From: Candidatus Cardinium hertigii
GTDB taxonomy: Bacteria; Bacteroidota; Bacteroidia; Cytophagales; Amoebophilaceae
Length of the DNA stretch: 64,000 nucleotides
Direction: 5' to 3'
Assembly: GCF_003176915.1 (NCBI RefSeq)
Contig: NZ_CP029619.1
Span: forward strand, 1 to 64,000
In this document: positions 8,359 through 18,261 of the stretch, one piece after another
Layout of the letters: the number at the start of each line of letters is the position of its first letter
How positions within the stretch are numbered: position 1 is the first letter of the stretch
Notes under the pieces: model-generated
What the model was told of the DNA's origin: nothing
Database searches by the model: none
Seen by the model: the letters and a program-made list of their open reading frames with translations, nothing else
Translations under genes and position numbers: made by a program

Positions 8359-11049
8359 ATGCCTATGGCTGCCCTATTGCTCTATCGTGCTTCTGCTGGT
8401 GCTGGAAAAACGCATACATTGGTAACCCAATATATCAAATGGGCTTTATGTGATACAGCTGCTTTTGAACATATTCTAGCGGTAACCTTTACAAACCAAG
8501 CTACCCGAGAGATGAAGCAACGGATTATGACCGCCCTGCATAGTCTTGCTAACGGAGAGGCTACTGCCTTGCAAAAGGAATTGTTCCATATGGGTTGGAC
8601 CCATGAACCATTGCAGGTAAGAAGCAGAGAGCTCTTGTCTCGTATGGTCTATCAGTATGAGTCTTTTGCTGTTACTACAATCGATAGTTTTTTCTATAAA
8701 ATTGTTCAATCATTTTCTGAAGAACTATGCCTACAACAGCATTTTGCTGTTGAAATGGATGAAGCATTAGCGCTAGAAGAAAGTGTAGCATTGCTCTTAC
8801 AATCTGATCTTCCTCTCCTACAAAAATGGTTGGTTGATTTTGCTTTGGAAAATTTACTGGCGGGTAAGCGCTGGCATATAGCAGCGCAGCTCCAGCAGTT
8901 GGGGAAAACTTTGTATAAGGAATCATTTAAGTTGCATGAAAAAGCGTTACTAGCTGCCTTGGAACAGGAAGATGTATTACCCTATTTTCTAGCAGATTTG
9001 CAATCTAACTTACTTCTCTTTGAAGAAAAGATGCAGAAAACAGGTAAAAAAGCTCTTGCCTTGCTTGAACAAGAAAAGCTAGCACCGGAAGATTTTTCTT
9101 ATGGGAATAAAGGTATTATAGGCTATTTCCGGAAAATAGCCCATACAAAAGATTTTGCGCCTACCAAACGTGCCCTCCTAGCTGCTACTGCTGTAGCCTC
9201 CTGGATTCCCAAAAGGACAACTAAAAATGAACAGCTCACACGGGTTATAACGGATGCGTTGCATCCTTTGCTTGTGGAGGCAATAGCGTTGTATGATACA
9301 GAAGGGATCCGTTATCGAACAGCCATAGCAGTTGCTCGTTTTGTTTATTCTTTTGGCTTAATGGCTGCTTTATTAAAAGAATTAGAACAGTACAGGCGTA
9401 GGCATAATGTATTGTTTCTATCGGATATAGCAACCCTGCTCTATCAGTTTATTCAGGAAAATGATACCCCTTTTCTGTATGAGCGAATAGGCAATAAATT
9501 CCACCATTTTCTTATAGATGAATTTCAAGATTTATCTCTTTTTCAATGGGTTAATATCAAGCCTCTTTTACTCAATAGTTTAGCTCAAGGATATGACAAT
9601 TTATTAGTAGGGGATGTAAAGCAATCTATTTATCGTTGGAGGGGGAGTGATTGGAGGCTTTTAAACCATCAAGTAGAAGCAGCATTCGAGGGAACAAAAG
9701 TCCATGCGTTAAGGACCAATAGGCGTAGCCATAAAGCCATTGTATCTTTTAACAATACTTTCTTTAGTGCGGCAGCGGATCAACTGATGCGTTATCTAGA
9801 GGTTACCCTATCATCTGCTAAAGAAGCTGCTGCTCCCTTGCGTTATGAGTGGGAACAAATGAAACGGGTCTATGGAGATATCGCACAACAGCTGCTGCCT
9901 ACTACACAGCAAGGAGGTTATGTAGAACTTTTATTGTTTAAATCCCATCCATTAGATACTTTAAGTAAGGAGCGCCCCAATGGGCAGCTACGCGTACAAA
10001 AAGAAATGATACATCTGTTAAAAAAATTAAAGAACAGATCTATTGCGGCTAAAGATATTGTATTACTGGTTCGAAACAATAGGGAAGCAGCGCTGGTAGA
10101 AGAGTTATGTAGGGGTTTGTACGCTGCTAGGGATGGTTATATGCCTGCACAGGCGAGGTCTTTGGTATGGGACCATGTAGCAGTCAAAGTAATAATATAT
10201 GCCTTGTATTATCTTAACAGTGCGGAAGAGCTTATGCATAAGATAGCGTTGATCCAGACCTACTCTAATTACATAGGTCAGGAACCCATTAACTGGCATC
10301 ATTATATAGGGAGGGGCCGTGAGGTAACAGCTATAGCAGTGGTATTGCCCAAAACTTTTTGGGATCAAAAAGCTTTTTTACAAAGTTTACCACTTTACGC
10401 TTGCGTTGAGCTGCTTATAAAAATTTTGTTTGCGGAAGAAGAAGCCTATAATGCAGTGCTAGCTTTTTTTCAAGGTATGGTTTTAGATTATTGCCATACA
10501 GCAGCGACCGATACGCTTCAAGCCTTTTTAAGTTGGTGGGAAAAACGGGGGAAAACCTTTCCATTACCAGTAAATTCGGATGAGGATATGCTACAGATAA
10601 TGACCATACATCAAGCTAAAGGCTTGGAATTTAAAATAGTAATCATTCCTTTTTGTAATTGGAACTTAGATCATATACCTCAGAAAGGGCCCCTGCTATG
10701 GTGTGCTCCTTATCAGCAGGCGCCTTTTCATTATTTTCCTGTATTGCCCTTACACTATAGTGAGATGTTGAAAGCAACTTATTATGCTCAAGATTATTAT
10801 CTAGAACATATGCAAGCACACTTAGATAATTTTAATTTGCTTTATGTAGCTTTTACAAGAGCCAAAGAGCAGCTTTACGTTATGGCCCCTTTACCAGAGC
10901 AGGAGGGGAAGCTGCTTACCACAGCTGATTTGATATACCGATCGTTGGTAGCATGTCCTACTGATAAGAGCGGTGGTCTTTCTGTAGTAGAAACATTGGC
11001 AGCAACGGTAGAGGAGACGCCTATAGGCATTCGGTTTTGTTTGGGATAG
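8359..11049 (+). CDS. UvrD/RecB-type helicase (AddA-like), nuclease domain absent
   Basis: Superfamily 1A helicase of the AddA/RecB type that processes DNA double-strand ends. Walker A RASAGAGKTHTLV lies at residues 9-21. Motif Ia is AVTFTNQATREMK near 42, and the DEFQD Walker B is near residue 392. QSIYRWRGSD is near 425, the MTIHQAKGLEFKIV motif near 750 and LLYVAFTRAKEQLYV near 830. Typical Bacteroidota homologs continue with a C-terminal PD-(D/E)XK nuclease. This one stops 65 residues after motif VI, and I see no nuclease remnant downstream. No AddB partner is in the window. It may act as a helicase only, or be in decay. The start codon overlaps no other gene. Confidence 0.85.
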   Translation: MPMAALLLYRASAGAGKTHTLVTQYIKWALCDTAAFEHILAVTFTNQATREMKQRIMTALHSLANGEATALQKELFHMGWTHEPLQVRSRELLSRMVYQYESFAVTTIDSFFYKIVQSFSEELCLQQHFAVEMDEALALEESVALLLQSDLPLLQKWLVDFALENLLAGKRWHIAAQLQQLGKTLYKESFKLHEKALLAALEQEDVLPYFLADLQSNLLLFEEKMQKTGKKALALLEQEKLAPEDFSYGNKGIIGYFRKIAHTKDFAPTKRALLAATAVASWIPKRTTKNEQLTRVITDALHPLLVEAIALYDTEGIRYRTAIAVARFVYSFGLMAALLKELEQYRRRHNVLFLSDIATLLYQFIQENDTPFLYERIGNKFHHFLIDEFQDLSLFQWVNIKPLLLNSLAQGYDNLLVGDVKQSIYRWRGSDWRLLNHQVEAAFEGTKVHALRTNRRSHKAIVSFNNTFFSAAADQLMRYLEVTLSSAKEAAAPLRYEWEQMKRVYGDIAQQLLPTTQQGGYVELLLFKSHPLDTLSKERPNGQLRVQKEMIHLLKKLKNRSIAAKDIVLLVRNNREAALVEELCRGLYAARDGYMPAQARSLVWDHVAVKVIIYALYYLNSAEELMHKIALIQTYSNYIGQEPINWHHYIGRGREVTAIAVVLPKTFWDQKAFLQSLPLYACVELLIKILFAEEEAYNAVLAFFQGMVLDYCHTAATDTLQAFLSWWEKRGKTFPLPVNSDEDMLQIMTIHQAKGLEFKIVIIPFCNWNLDHIPQKGPLLWCAPYQQAPFHYFPVLPLHYSEMLKATYYAQDYYLEHMQAHLDNFNLLYVAFTRAKEQLYVMAPLPEQEGKLLTTADLIYRSLVACPTDKSGGLSVVETLAATVEETPIGIRFCLG

Positions 11050-11078
11050 AGGGACCCTTCCTAACTATAAACCACTAA

Positions 11079-11923
11079 AGGCCCCTACACAAACTGCTAC
11101 AGAAGGCCGTACAAACAGAGGCAACTGATATATGGGGTGTAATTGTAGAAGGTACACAAACTTATCCTGGTGTTGTAGAACACATTAATTACATTACTAA
11201 ACATAATAAGCAAGTTTTCTTTGTTTACAATGCGCCTGTACGGAGAAGTGCTTTATTGTTTATGTTGCAATCGTGGCATCTAGCGGTTAACGAAGAGCAA
11301 ATCATTACGGCAGGCAGCGTAGCTGCCCATATGATTGTAAACAGTGCAAACCTATGGGGGGTAAGGTATCCATTTATATACCATCTTCTAGAAGATATCA
11401 ACTATTTAATGGATGCCGAACAAATCATGCTTACAACCAACATACATAAAGCTGATCTGTTGCTGCTCACTTTGTATTGTGACCAAACAGCTGACCTAGA
11501 TTTAAATCAATGGGATCCTGTATTAGAGACTGCTAGTATAAGAAAAATTCCTATACTAGGTGCTTGTCCCGATATAGGTATTATGCAGCAAGGGGTCTAT
11601 AGATATTGTGCTGGTTATTTTGCTGAAAAAGTAAAACAGTGGGGGGAGAGGTTATCTATGCAGGAAAACCTTATCCTGCTATATACCAACGTGTCTTAGA
11701 TCAACTACCTGGTATACCTAAAAAACGAATCCTTATGATAGGTGATACCCTGTCTACAGACATCCTGGGTGCCAATCAAATAGGTATTGATTTAGCGCTG
11801 GTGCTAACAGGAAATGCAACGATAGTGCATAACCAGTTCCATAGCCTGGAAGATAAATTAATACAGCTTGCCAAAGCTACACAAAACATAACACTTCATT
11901 GCATTATCCAGTTAGGGGACTAG
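11079..11923 (+). pseudogene. Broken HAD subfamily IIA phosphatase
   Basis: Read across one frameshift, the product is a HAD-superfamily hydrolase of the NagD/subfamily IIA kind. It begins DIWGVIVEGTQTYPGVVE, where the family has a DxDG-type nucleophile motif. It later has GGEVIYAGKPYPAIYQRV and ILMIGDTLSTDILGANQIG, the substrate-lysine and acidic motifs. The first frame ends at 11697; the second takes over at the six-G run 11641-11646. No start codon is available between the upstream in-frame stop (11076-11078) and 11256. The nucleophile motif is also altered. Start loss, frameshift and motif loss together make it a pseudogene. Confidence 0.82.
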
Positions 11924-12115
11924 CTATACATGGATCTTTAAGTAAATTATACTAAGTGGTCGTCTCTGAAGTATTTATTACACAATAGGTTTATTTTCGG
12001 TCTACCTTTTTCTCACACTCAAATGGCAGGTTAGATTCTATTTCAATTGATCATTATATAAGTATAATCGTTCCGAGAGAGAAATTCTTAGTTATATAAC
12101 AGAAATTATAACTGG

Positions 12116-12229
12116 TTATGTGTATATTAGGAATTTTTTTCTTGTGATAAGTCGTAGATTATGTCCAATAGCACATAGAATGATATTGCGTGTATTTCCT
12201 AAAATTCCTTGCAATAGGTTATTATTTTG
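12116..12229 (-). pseudogene. C-terminal fragment of an IS5-type transposase
   Basis: The minus strand reads LLQGILGNTRNIILCAIGHNLRLI followed by a stop. This matches the usual C-terminus of IS5/IS1182-type transposases (NxLKGxxGDxxNxLLxAxGxNxRxL). Nothing upstream in the same frame continues it, so only the last 37 or so codons remain. Confidence 0.6.
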
Positions 12230-12243
12230 AAACATAGAAAAAA

Positions 12244-12309
12244 ATTTTGTTTATGTGTCTTTTTATATAATTTCTTTACAGTACATTCTTTTTATGCTAG
12301 GTATTCCAT
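12244..12309. repeat. 66-bp exact repeat, copy 1
   Basis: Sixty-six bases starting ATTTTGTTTATGTGTCTTTT are identical to 18262-18327. Here the repeat forms the last codons and 3' flank of the truncated symporter gene. In the other copy it lies 46 bases past the stop of an intact gene. This shows where a deletion joined coding sequence to 3' flank. Confidence 0.95.
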
Positions 12310-13813
12310 CCCTTTCTTGTTTACTACGTCTTGCGATTCTTGCCTTTTCCTGCTGCCTTTGCTGGTAAATCTTATCAGGAGGCACCCAGCCAGTTCCTGC
12401 TGGGTGCGGTAGTAAATAGTGGGCGGCTAGCATGGCTAAACCGTTGGCCAGCATAGAAGGAAAGGCACCATTAATAGCAGTTATCGGTTCAACACATCGG
12501 TTCCAAGCTAGGATAGCTACTATACCAGTAGCCATACCGATTAAGGCTGTACGGGAACTGCCGCGAAAGCCATACACCGACAAGAGGAAAGGGGCTGTTA
12601 TAATAGGGACAGAAAAATCAAAAGCGAGATACAACAAACTTAATAAATCTCTTTTCCAAAAGACCAATAGTAGGGCACATACACCTATTATTAAGACGGT
12701 TAATCTAGCTAACACAAGTTTATGTTTATCTGTTAGCACTTTGGTAGTTTGTATATTACCTACTATATCATGGCTTACCATAATGGAACCTATATTTAAC
12801 ATAGAATCAGCTGTAGACATGGCCATAGCTAGTATGCTAATCGCAATAAGTCCTTTAAAAATAACGGGAAGGGTTTCAAATATATAGGGCCAAACTTGAT
12901 CTTTGTATAATGTAGGCATCTTTACAAAAAGTAACAGTGCTATTAAAGTTATAAACCCTTTTATTACCATAGCAAAAGTACTAGAATACAAGAATAATTT
13001 TCTAGCCTGTATAGGTGAAGAGGCCATATAAATTCTTTGTATGGTGATAGGGTCTATAAAAGTGGTTAGATTAGTTAAAAACAATGCAGCTATCCCCAAT
13101 AGTTTATCCATATACAAGCAGCTATTCAACTGAAATTTGGGTTCCTTGTGCAAAATGGAGATTACTTGCACCATTGACTTGTTGGTTATTTTAAATATAA
13201 ACCAAACTAGCAAGGGGATAATAGCCGTAAAAGTTATAAACTGTAGTACATCCGTAAAAGTAACGGAACGAATGCCCCCAAACATGGAATACGTGATCAG
13301 TATAAAAGCAGCTATAACCGTAACGGTCTTTTGCATCGCCTCTATATTACCGCTATCACTTAAGCCTATACATTGCTTAATGGCTGTCTCCATAGCAATG
13401 ATTTGTGCAGCTAAATAAAATATATGGCATACGATAGAACTTAAAGCGGTGATAAACCTGGGTTTATTGCCATAGACGCTACCTATACTTTCTGCTAGAG
13501 AGAGATGCTGCATAAAAGGCCCCATACGCAATAGTAAAGGACTGAGCAGCCAGTAGCCAAGAGCAGTGGAAAGGAAGAATAGAATCCAGGAAAATCCCTG
13601 TATATAAGTCTCTTCTACGCAACGCAATAATCCTCCTCCCCCAAAGTCAGTAGCCAAGAGAGTAGCCACCAGCGTAGCCGTAGCAAATTGCTTATTGCCT
13701 ATGGCATATTCCCGAAAAGTGGTTACTCTCCTACTGTAATACAATCCTACTACTAAGGTCAGTAGCAGAAAAGCCATTACCATTACAAGGGGTAAATTAT
13801 TGAATAGTGTCAT
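12263..13813 (-). CDS. Truncated sodium:solute symporter (sensor domains deleted)
   Basis: SSS-family symporter domain only, 516 residues from the ATG at 13813, which matches the start of the paralogs (MTLFNNLPLVM). The reading frame is open four codons further upstream through a TTG. About 13 membrane spans are expected. The helix with AMAMSTADSMLN carries the Ser/Thr residues that form the sodium site in PutP-type carriers. The full-length relatives continue for another 660 residues. This one leaves the family sequence at RSKQER and runs into DGIPSIKRMYCKEII, translated from 3' flanking DNA. A deletion of about 2 kb explains it. Transport could survive; the output domains cannot. Confidence 0.85.
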   Translation of the reverse strand: MTLFNNLPLVMVMAFLLLTLVVGLYYSRRVTTFREYAIGNKQFATATLVATLLATDFGGGGLLRCVEETYIQGFSWILFFLSTALGYWLLSPLLLRMGPFMQHLSLAESIGSVYGNKPRFITALSSIVCHIFYLAAQIIAMETAIKQCIGLSDSGNIEAMQKTVTVIAAFILITYSMFGGIRSVTFTDVLQFITFTAIIPLLVWFIFKITNKSMVQVISILHKEPKFQLNSCLYMDKLLGIAALFLTNLTTFIDPITIQRIYMASSPIQARKLFLYSSTFAMVIKGFITLIALLLFVKMPTLYKDQVWPYIFETLPVIFKGLIAISILAMAMSTADSMLNIGSIMVSHDIVGNIQTTKVLTDKHKLVLARLTVLIIGVCALLLVFWKRDLLSLLYLAFDFSVPIITAPFLLSVYGFRGSSRTALIGMATGIVAILAWNRCVEPITAINGAFPSMLANGLAMLAAHYLLPHPAGTGWVPPDKIYQQRQQEKARIARRSKQERDGIPSIKRMYCKEII

Positions 13814-13839
13814 TGTGAATAACAAAAAATTAGTTTTGT

Positions 13840-13896
13840 ACAGCTATAGCCTATGATACAACAACTATAGCTCAACCACAGCTAAGTATACAATAT
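13840..13896 (-). promoter_or_regulatory. Conserved upstream element of symporter/sensor genes, copy 1
   Basis: Read on the minus strand this begins ATATTGTATACTTA and contains GCTATAG-N14-15-CTATAGC, a perfect 7-bp inverted repeat, then GTACA. Nearly the same block precedes the genes at 21904 and 53127 at the same distance from the start codon. It is a candidate promoter/operator. Confidence 0.55.
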
Positions 13897-14069
13897 ATAA
13901 AGCTATAAAACCAAGTTATTTACATTTATGTATCAATATTGTTTCAAAAAGAACCTTCTACACTAGCCGTTACATCAGGTAATGCACATTAATTGTATGG
14001 TATTATACAATAATAATGTAAAAAAGCATGACCGAAATTATAATATAAGGTATATACCTTAAAAAGCCA

Positions 14070-17000
14070 TCAAGGCTTCATCCCTCCTTCAGGTTCTGTA
14101 GGCTTATTACCAGCCAATGCTTCCTCCGCTGCCTGCTTCAAGAGGATCGCCATGCCTGGTTCTCCATAGCGCTGGGCCAGCTCCACATCAATGGTTAAGC
14201 TTTCTTTGGCCATGGCTTGTACAACGGCAGGATCTTTGTAACCGAAAGCATGCTTTAAATCATATAACCGCTCTGCCAGCTTCACATAGAGTACAGAAAT
14301 ATGTTCTTTTTGCAAGGATTCCTTAAAGCGGTTAACAATAGCCAACAATGATTCCTCTAAACGCTTCCGGCTATCGATAGCGATTGTATTTTCTACAAAG
14401 CAGTAGACGATTAGGGGATAATTGGCTTTGATATAGGAAAGCGGCAGTCTGGTATAGCGGACCAAATCATACAGCAGCGTCGCATAAACCAGTTTAGCAT
14501 GGCCATCTGTCCAGGCAGCTACCCACTCAGCAATCGCTACGGCTCGTACATAAAAAAGCTGCCCCGATGCATGCCGTTTAAACCCATAGCAGCGCCGCAG
14601 TAAGAGCAGTATCTCTGCAATAAGGAAAGAATCTATACTTTCAAAGGAACGCACCCAATCATGAAAAGCGGACAGTTGTGCGAGCGATGCGGTCTTTTCA
14701 TGGGGCGTAATAGACGCTTCCTCCTGCGTACCCGCTTCCCTCGGCAAGGAAAGTGCTAGCATCTCCTCTCTTACTTGGGTTACATCTAGGGGGAGTAGGC
14801 AGACCAGCTGCTCTGCATGGGGCCATAGCAAAAGCCCATAGTGCGCATACACAATCGATGCTAACTTTTCTTTGTGTAGGTTTACCTTTTGCGGAGATAG
14901 GGCAGAAACCACCGGTTGGGTAACGGCAGGACCTTCCACGTCATATATGGTTTGTAAGATAGGCAGGGGGATCTGTTTATTTTCTGTATGTACTACCAAC
15001 GCCAATGCAGGGAAAGTAATACAATCAGGGGATTCTTTTTCTTCAAGCGGTTCTCTTTTTTTGTAGCGCAGTTGGGTAGACTGCAGCTGTAACGTAATAG
15101 TGGAACGAAAGGAAACGCTGGATTGCCTTACATGATTAAGGGCCAGGAAGAGAAGCCGTACCAACTGTTCCCTATCGCCTAGCAGCGTATCGGGTATATT
15201 TACGGATTCCTCTATCCATAAACCAGGTAAGTAGCCTTTTTCTTTTTGGTAGGCTACCTCTCCTGCATCGATAAGCGCTTCTAATGGGATAGCAGTCGGT
15301 TGTAAAAGAAGCTGGTCCTGGCGTTTGGCCCGCTGCTTTAAATAGTAGGCCCATTCTGCAAATTTATCTAGGATGCTTTGGAAGTCTTCCTTAAGGAAGG
15401 GAGTGGTACTATCTACAAAGGCAATAGATTGCGTAACATTTTGGATGGCTTTTTCTAAAATAGTTCCCTCCTGGGCTAAGGTGCTTTGGGAAGAAGCAAT
15501 AGGCAGCTCTTCGCTATAGGCTAGCTTTTTTAGTTCGTAGGCTTCTTGTGTAGCTTGTTTCTGCAGGAAATAAAGATTACGGGATTCTTTTTGTATAATA
15601 CTATTTTTTGCCCAAACACTGATCATTAAAAGCAGTAAGCCAAACCCTAGTATAGACAATAATAGTGTGAGGGAAGGGCATATTACCGTTGCTTTACAAC
15701 AGCAAATAGCTATTAGCATACCCCCTGCCGTAATAGCTAGCGCTCTTAGGCTCCAATAGAACGGAAGTGTCCACAATAGAACTGTTCCATGGGTAAAAAA
15801 TAAAAGGAAGGGGACTAAAAGTGTTTGGCATAGGAAGCAGCTAAAGAGAAGATGGAGCGGGAATCCAACTAACAAACTAAAAAACCAACAGATCCCTATT
15901 GCCCTATCTGAGATTTTATTAGCAAAAAAGGCTACATAGCCTATATGAGCAACCCCTAACATAAAAAAGGGGATACATGCCCATACTGTCTTTGTTTGCC
16001 CGTTGTAATAACAGCTGCTAACTAAGCTAGTTATAATAAGATAAACCCCTACAAATACAGTTGTAATGGCATTCGGTTTCAGCTTGGCTAAATGTTCTTT
16101 TGTAAAAAAAATGGCACGTTCTTTTTTATTACGCTTCGCAATTCTTTGCTTTTCTTGTTGCTTTTGTAGATAAATTTTATCAGGAGGCACCCAGCCGGTT
16201 CCTACTGGTTGCGGTAATAGGTAGTGGGCGGCTAACATGGCTAAACCGTTGGCCAGCATGCACAAGAAAGCGCCGTTGATACCTGTTGTAGGTTCAATCC
16301 ACCGATTCCAAGCTAGAATAGTGCCTATACCAGTTGCCATCCCGATTAACGCTGTACGGGAACTTCCGCGAAAACCATACACAGCCAAGAGAAAAGGAGC
16401 GGTTACAATCGGCACAAAAAAATCAATTACTAAACACAATAATTCTAATAAGTTATTATGCTTAAAGGCCAAGAACATAGCAGTTAAACCTACTATAACA
16501 GTAGTACATCTGGCCAAGAGCAAGGGAGATATAACAGGCATCCTTCTTATATTTTGTAAGCTTGCATATACATCATGACTGACTATAACGGAACAAGCAT
16601 TCAAATCAGAATCAGCCGTAGACATAGACATAGCCAATAAGCTAATAGCAAGGAATCCTTTAAAGAAGGGCGGAATATGTTGCATGATATAGGTCCAGAT
16701 TTCTGTGCTGGGCAAAGTAGGAGCAGCTATAAAAGCAGCTATACCAATTAAAATAGTACAAATTGTTATAATTAAACTAAAAATGCTAACATAACGGCAA
16801 ACCCGTTGTGCCTGTATCACATCTGAAGCCATATAAATACGCTGTATATTAGAATGTTCCATATATACTACTAAAAGCGATAAAGCCATGGAAATAATAG
16901 AGATTAGGCTGGTATTACAATGGAATAAACTGCTTAATTGAAATTGTGTTTGACTCTGTAAAAAAGGAATGGTATCGGCAAAGGGCTTGTCGATTTTTTG

Positions 17001-17615
17001 GATCATGAAGATCGCTAAAAAAGGAATGATCAGTGTAAAAGTTATAAACTGTAGTACATCCGTAAAGGTAACGGAAGAAATCCCTCCAAAACAAGAATAG
17101 AAGATTAAAACGAAGGTAGTGAATAGTGTCAGATATTGTATAGTTTGCGGAGCACATGATTGCATGCACATTGCAATTGCTTTAGAGATTACGGTAATTT
17201 GAATAGATATTCCAGCAATAGAATTACAGATACAAGATAAAGCCGTAACTATTCTAGGATAGGTACCATATACACTGCCTATCGTCTCAGGCATGGAGAG
17301 ATGCTGCATAAAGGGCCCCATGCGCAATACCAAACGGCTAAGCAATAAGAAGGGAAGACTGGTTGATAAAGCTATAAATATCCAGTCAATACCTCGACTG
17401 TGAATTTCTTCTACATCTAGTGGCATATCGTCCCCTCCAAATTTAGTAGCTAGCATGGTAGCTACTAAAGCAGCTGTGGCAAATTTTTTATTACCTACTG
17501 CGTATTCCCGTAGCGTAGTTGTTTTTTTATGAAAATAAATACCTACTGCTAGCGTCAATAGCAAGAAGGCTATGACCATAAGCAAAGGAACGTTATGGTA
17601 TAATAATGCAATCAT
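14070..17615 (-). CDS. Symporter/pseudo-kinase/RelA-like HD fusion, full copy A
   Basis: A 1,181-residue membrane protein. Start chosen at ATG 17615 (MIALLYHNVPLLMV) because it aligns with the paralogs; a TTG eight codons upstream is less likely. Residues 1-500 are a sodium:solute symporter (SSS) with the AMSMSTADSDLN sodium-site helix. Residues about 525-690 hold roughly six further membrane spans. A short linker leads to a histidine-kinase-like region (about 735-960) with GDREQLVRLLFLALNH in the N-box position, but no phospho-acceptor His and no DxGxG box. Residues about 1000-1160 resemble the RelA/SpoT HD domain (LVYATLLYDLVRYT, ISVLYVKLAERLYDLK) with most metal ligands replaced. The start overlaps the stop of a broken GNAT gene (ATGA). 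Signal input coupled to a non-enzymatic output is inferred. Confidence 0.82.
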   Translation of the reverse strand: MIALLYHNVPLLMVIAFLLLTLAVGIYFHKKTTTLREYAVGNKKFATAALVATMLATKFGGDDMPLDVEEIHSRGIDWIFIALSTSLPFLLLSRLVLRMGPFMQHLSMPETIGSVYGTYPRIVTALSCICNSIAGISIQITVISKAIAMCMQSCAPQTIQYLTLFTTFVLIFYSCFGGISSVTFTDVLQFITFTLIIPFLAIFMIQKIDKPFADTIPFLQSQTQFQLSSLFHCNTSLISIISMALSLLVVYMEHSNIQRIYMASDVIQAQRVCRYVSIFSLIITICTILIGIAAFIAAPTLPSTEIWTYIMQHIPPFFKGFLAISLLAMSMSTADSDLNACSVIVSHDVYASLQNIRRMPVISPLLLARCTTVIVGLTAMFLAFKHNNLLELLCLVIDFFVPIVTAPFLLAVYGFRGSSRTALIGMATGIGTILAWNRWIEPTTGINGAFLCMLANGLAMLAAHYLLPQPVGTGWVPPDKIYLQKQQEKQRIAKRNKKERAIFFTKEHLAKLKPNAITTVFVGVYLIITSLVSSCYYNGQTKTVWACIPFFMLGVAHIGYVAFFANKISDRAIGICWFFSLLVGFPLHLLFSCFLCQTLLVPFLLFFTHGTVLLWTLPFYWSLRALAITAGGMLIAICCCKATVICPSLTLLLSILGFGLLLLMISVWAKNSIIQKESRNLYFLQKQATQEAYELKKLAYSEELPIASSQSTLAQEGTILEKAIQNVTQSIAFVDSTTPFLKEDFQSILDKFAEWAYYLKQRAKRQDQLLLQPTAIPLEALIDAGEVAYQKEKGYLPGLWIEESVNIPDTLLGDREQLVRLLFLALNHVRQSSVSFRSTITLQLQSTQLRYKKREPLEEKESPDCITFPALALVVHTENKQIPLPILQTIYDVEGPAVTQPVVSALSPQKVNLHKEKLASIVYAHYGLLLWPHAEQLVCLLPLDVTQVREEMLALSLPREAGTQEEASITPHEKTASLAQLSAFHDWVRSFESIDSFLIAEILLLLRRCYGFKRHASGQLFYVRAVAIAEWVAAWTDGHAKLVYATLLYDLVRYTRLPLSYIKANYPLIVYCFVENTIAIDSRKRLEESLLAIVNRFKESLQKEHISVLYVKLAERLYDLKHAFGYKDPAVVQAMAKESLTIDVELAQRYGEPGMAILLKQAAEEALAGNKPTEPEGGMKP

Positions 17616-18022
17616 AATTTTTTCATTAAATACATACAACTGGATTGGTTGGTATAGCCATGCCTTTCAAAATCGACCATATAGCCAAGTTTTTCATAAA
17701 ATTTTTGTGCGCCTAACAAGCGCATGGGTAGCAACCGTTAGCATACTACATTGTTCTTTACGCCCCAGTAGCTCTACTTGTTCCATTAATTGTCGACCTA
17801 ACCCTTGACCCCGATAGATAGGGTCGACCCATAGTTGGTCAATGTACAGCAAGCCAAATATCCGAAGCCCATTTAACCCAGCTATAATTGACTCATGTTT
17901 AGCCTTCTTTACAAAAAAGCAAAAGGAGTAATGGCTTGAAACGGATGGGCCTCCTGATTAAGCCGATCGGTTAAAAAGTCAACATCTGCATGGCTTGGAC
18001 AAGAGGTGTAGGTTATTTCCAT
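17612..18022 (-). pseudogene. Broken GNAT-family N-acetyltransferase
   Basis: The minus strand begins MEITYTSCPSHADVDFLTDRLNQ and, after a frameshift near the FAFF segment, continues AGLNGLRIFGLLYIDQLWVDP, then YRGQGLGRQLM. That last segment is the acetyl-CoA-binding QxxGxG/A motif of GNAT enzymes. A second frameshift near LTVATHAL leads to QKFYEKLGYMVDFERHGYTN and the natural stop at 17612-17614. That stop overlaps the start of the symporter gene as ATGA, so the two were probably translationally coupled. Two frameshifts make the gene non-functional. Confidence 0.85.
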
Positions 18023-18261
18023 ATTTTGTTCTCTTTGTTTTATATTTAAGAAGTAAACGGGATTGTAATAAACAGCTTACTTCCTAGCGCATATGTCCAT
18101 AAGATAATCACTTCCCTTAAATTTATATTCATATATAAAAAATGTTATAAAAACTGAATGAAGATAAAAAGTTTTATATAGAAATGTTAGACAGCTTATG
18201 TTTTGGTTAGGAAGGAAAAAGCCAATATTTAATATGTTTTAATTTAAATAATAAGTGGTTT
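18023..18261. other. Non-coding gap between GNAT remnant and symporter copy B
   Basis: AT-rich, with no frame, RNA gene or recognised repeat. It should contain the promoter for the minus-strand GNAT/symporter pair, but it lacks the conserved element found in front of the other symporter copies. Confidence 0.4.

Noticed and set aside
11256-11923. Two adjacent small genes in different frames
   Set aside because: Together they make one HAD hydrolase interrupted at a G run, so they are one pseudogene.
14070-17615. Active sensor histidine kinase
   Set aside because: The phospho-acceptor His, the Mg-binding Asn and the DxGxG box are all missing in the aligned positions, so kinase activity is unlikely.
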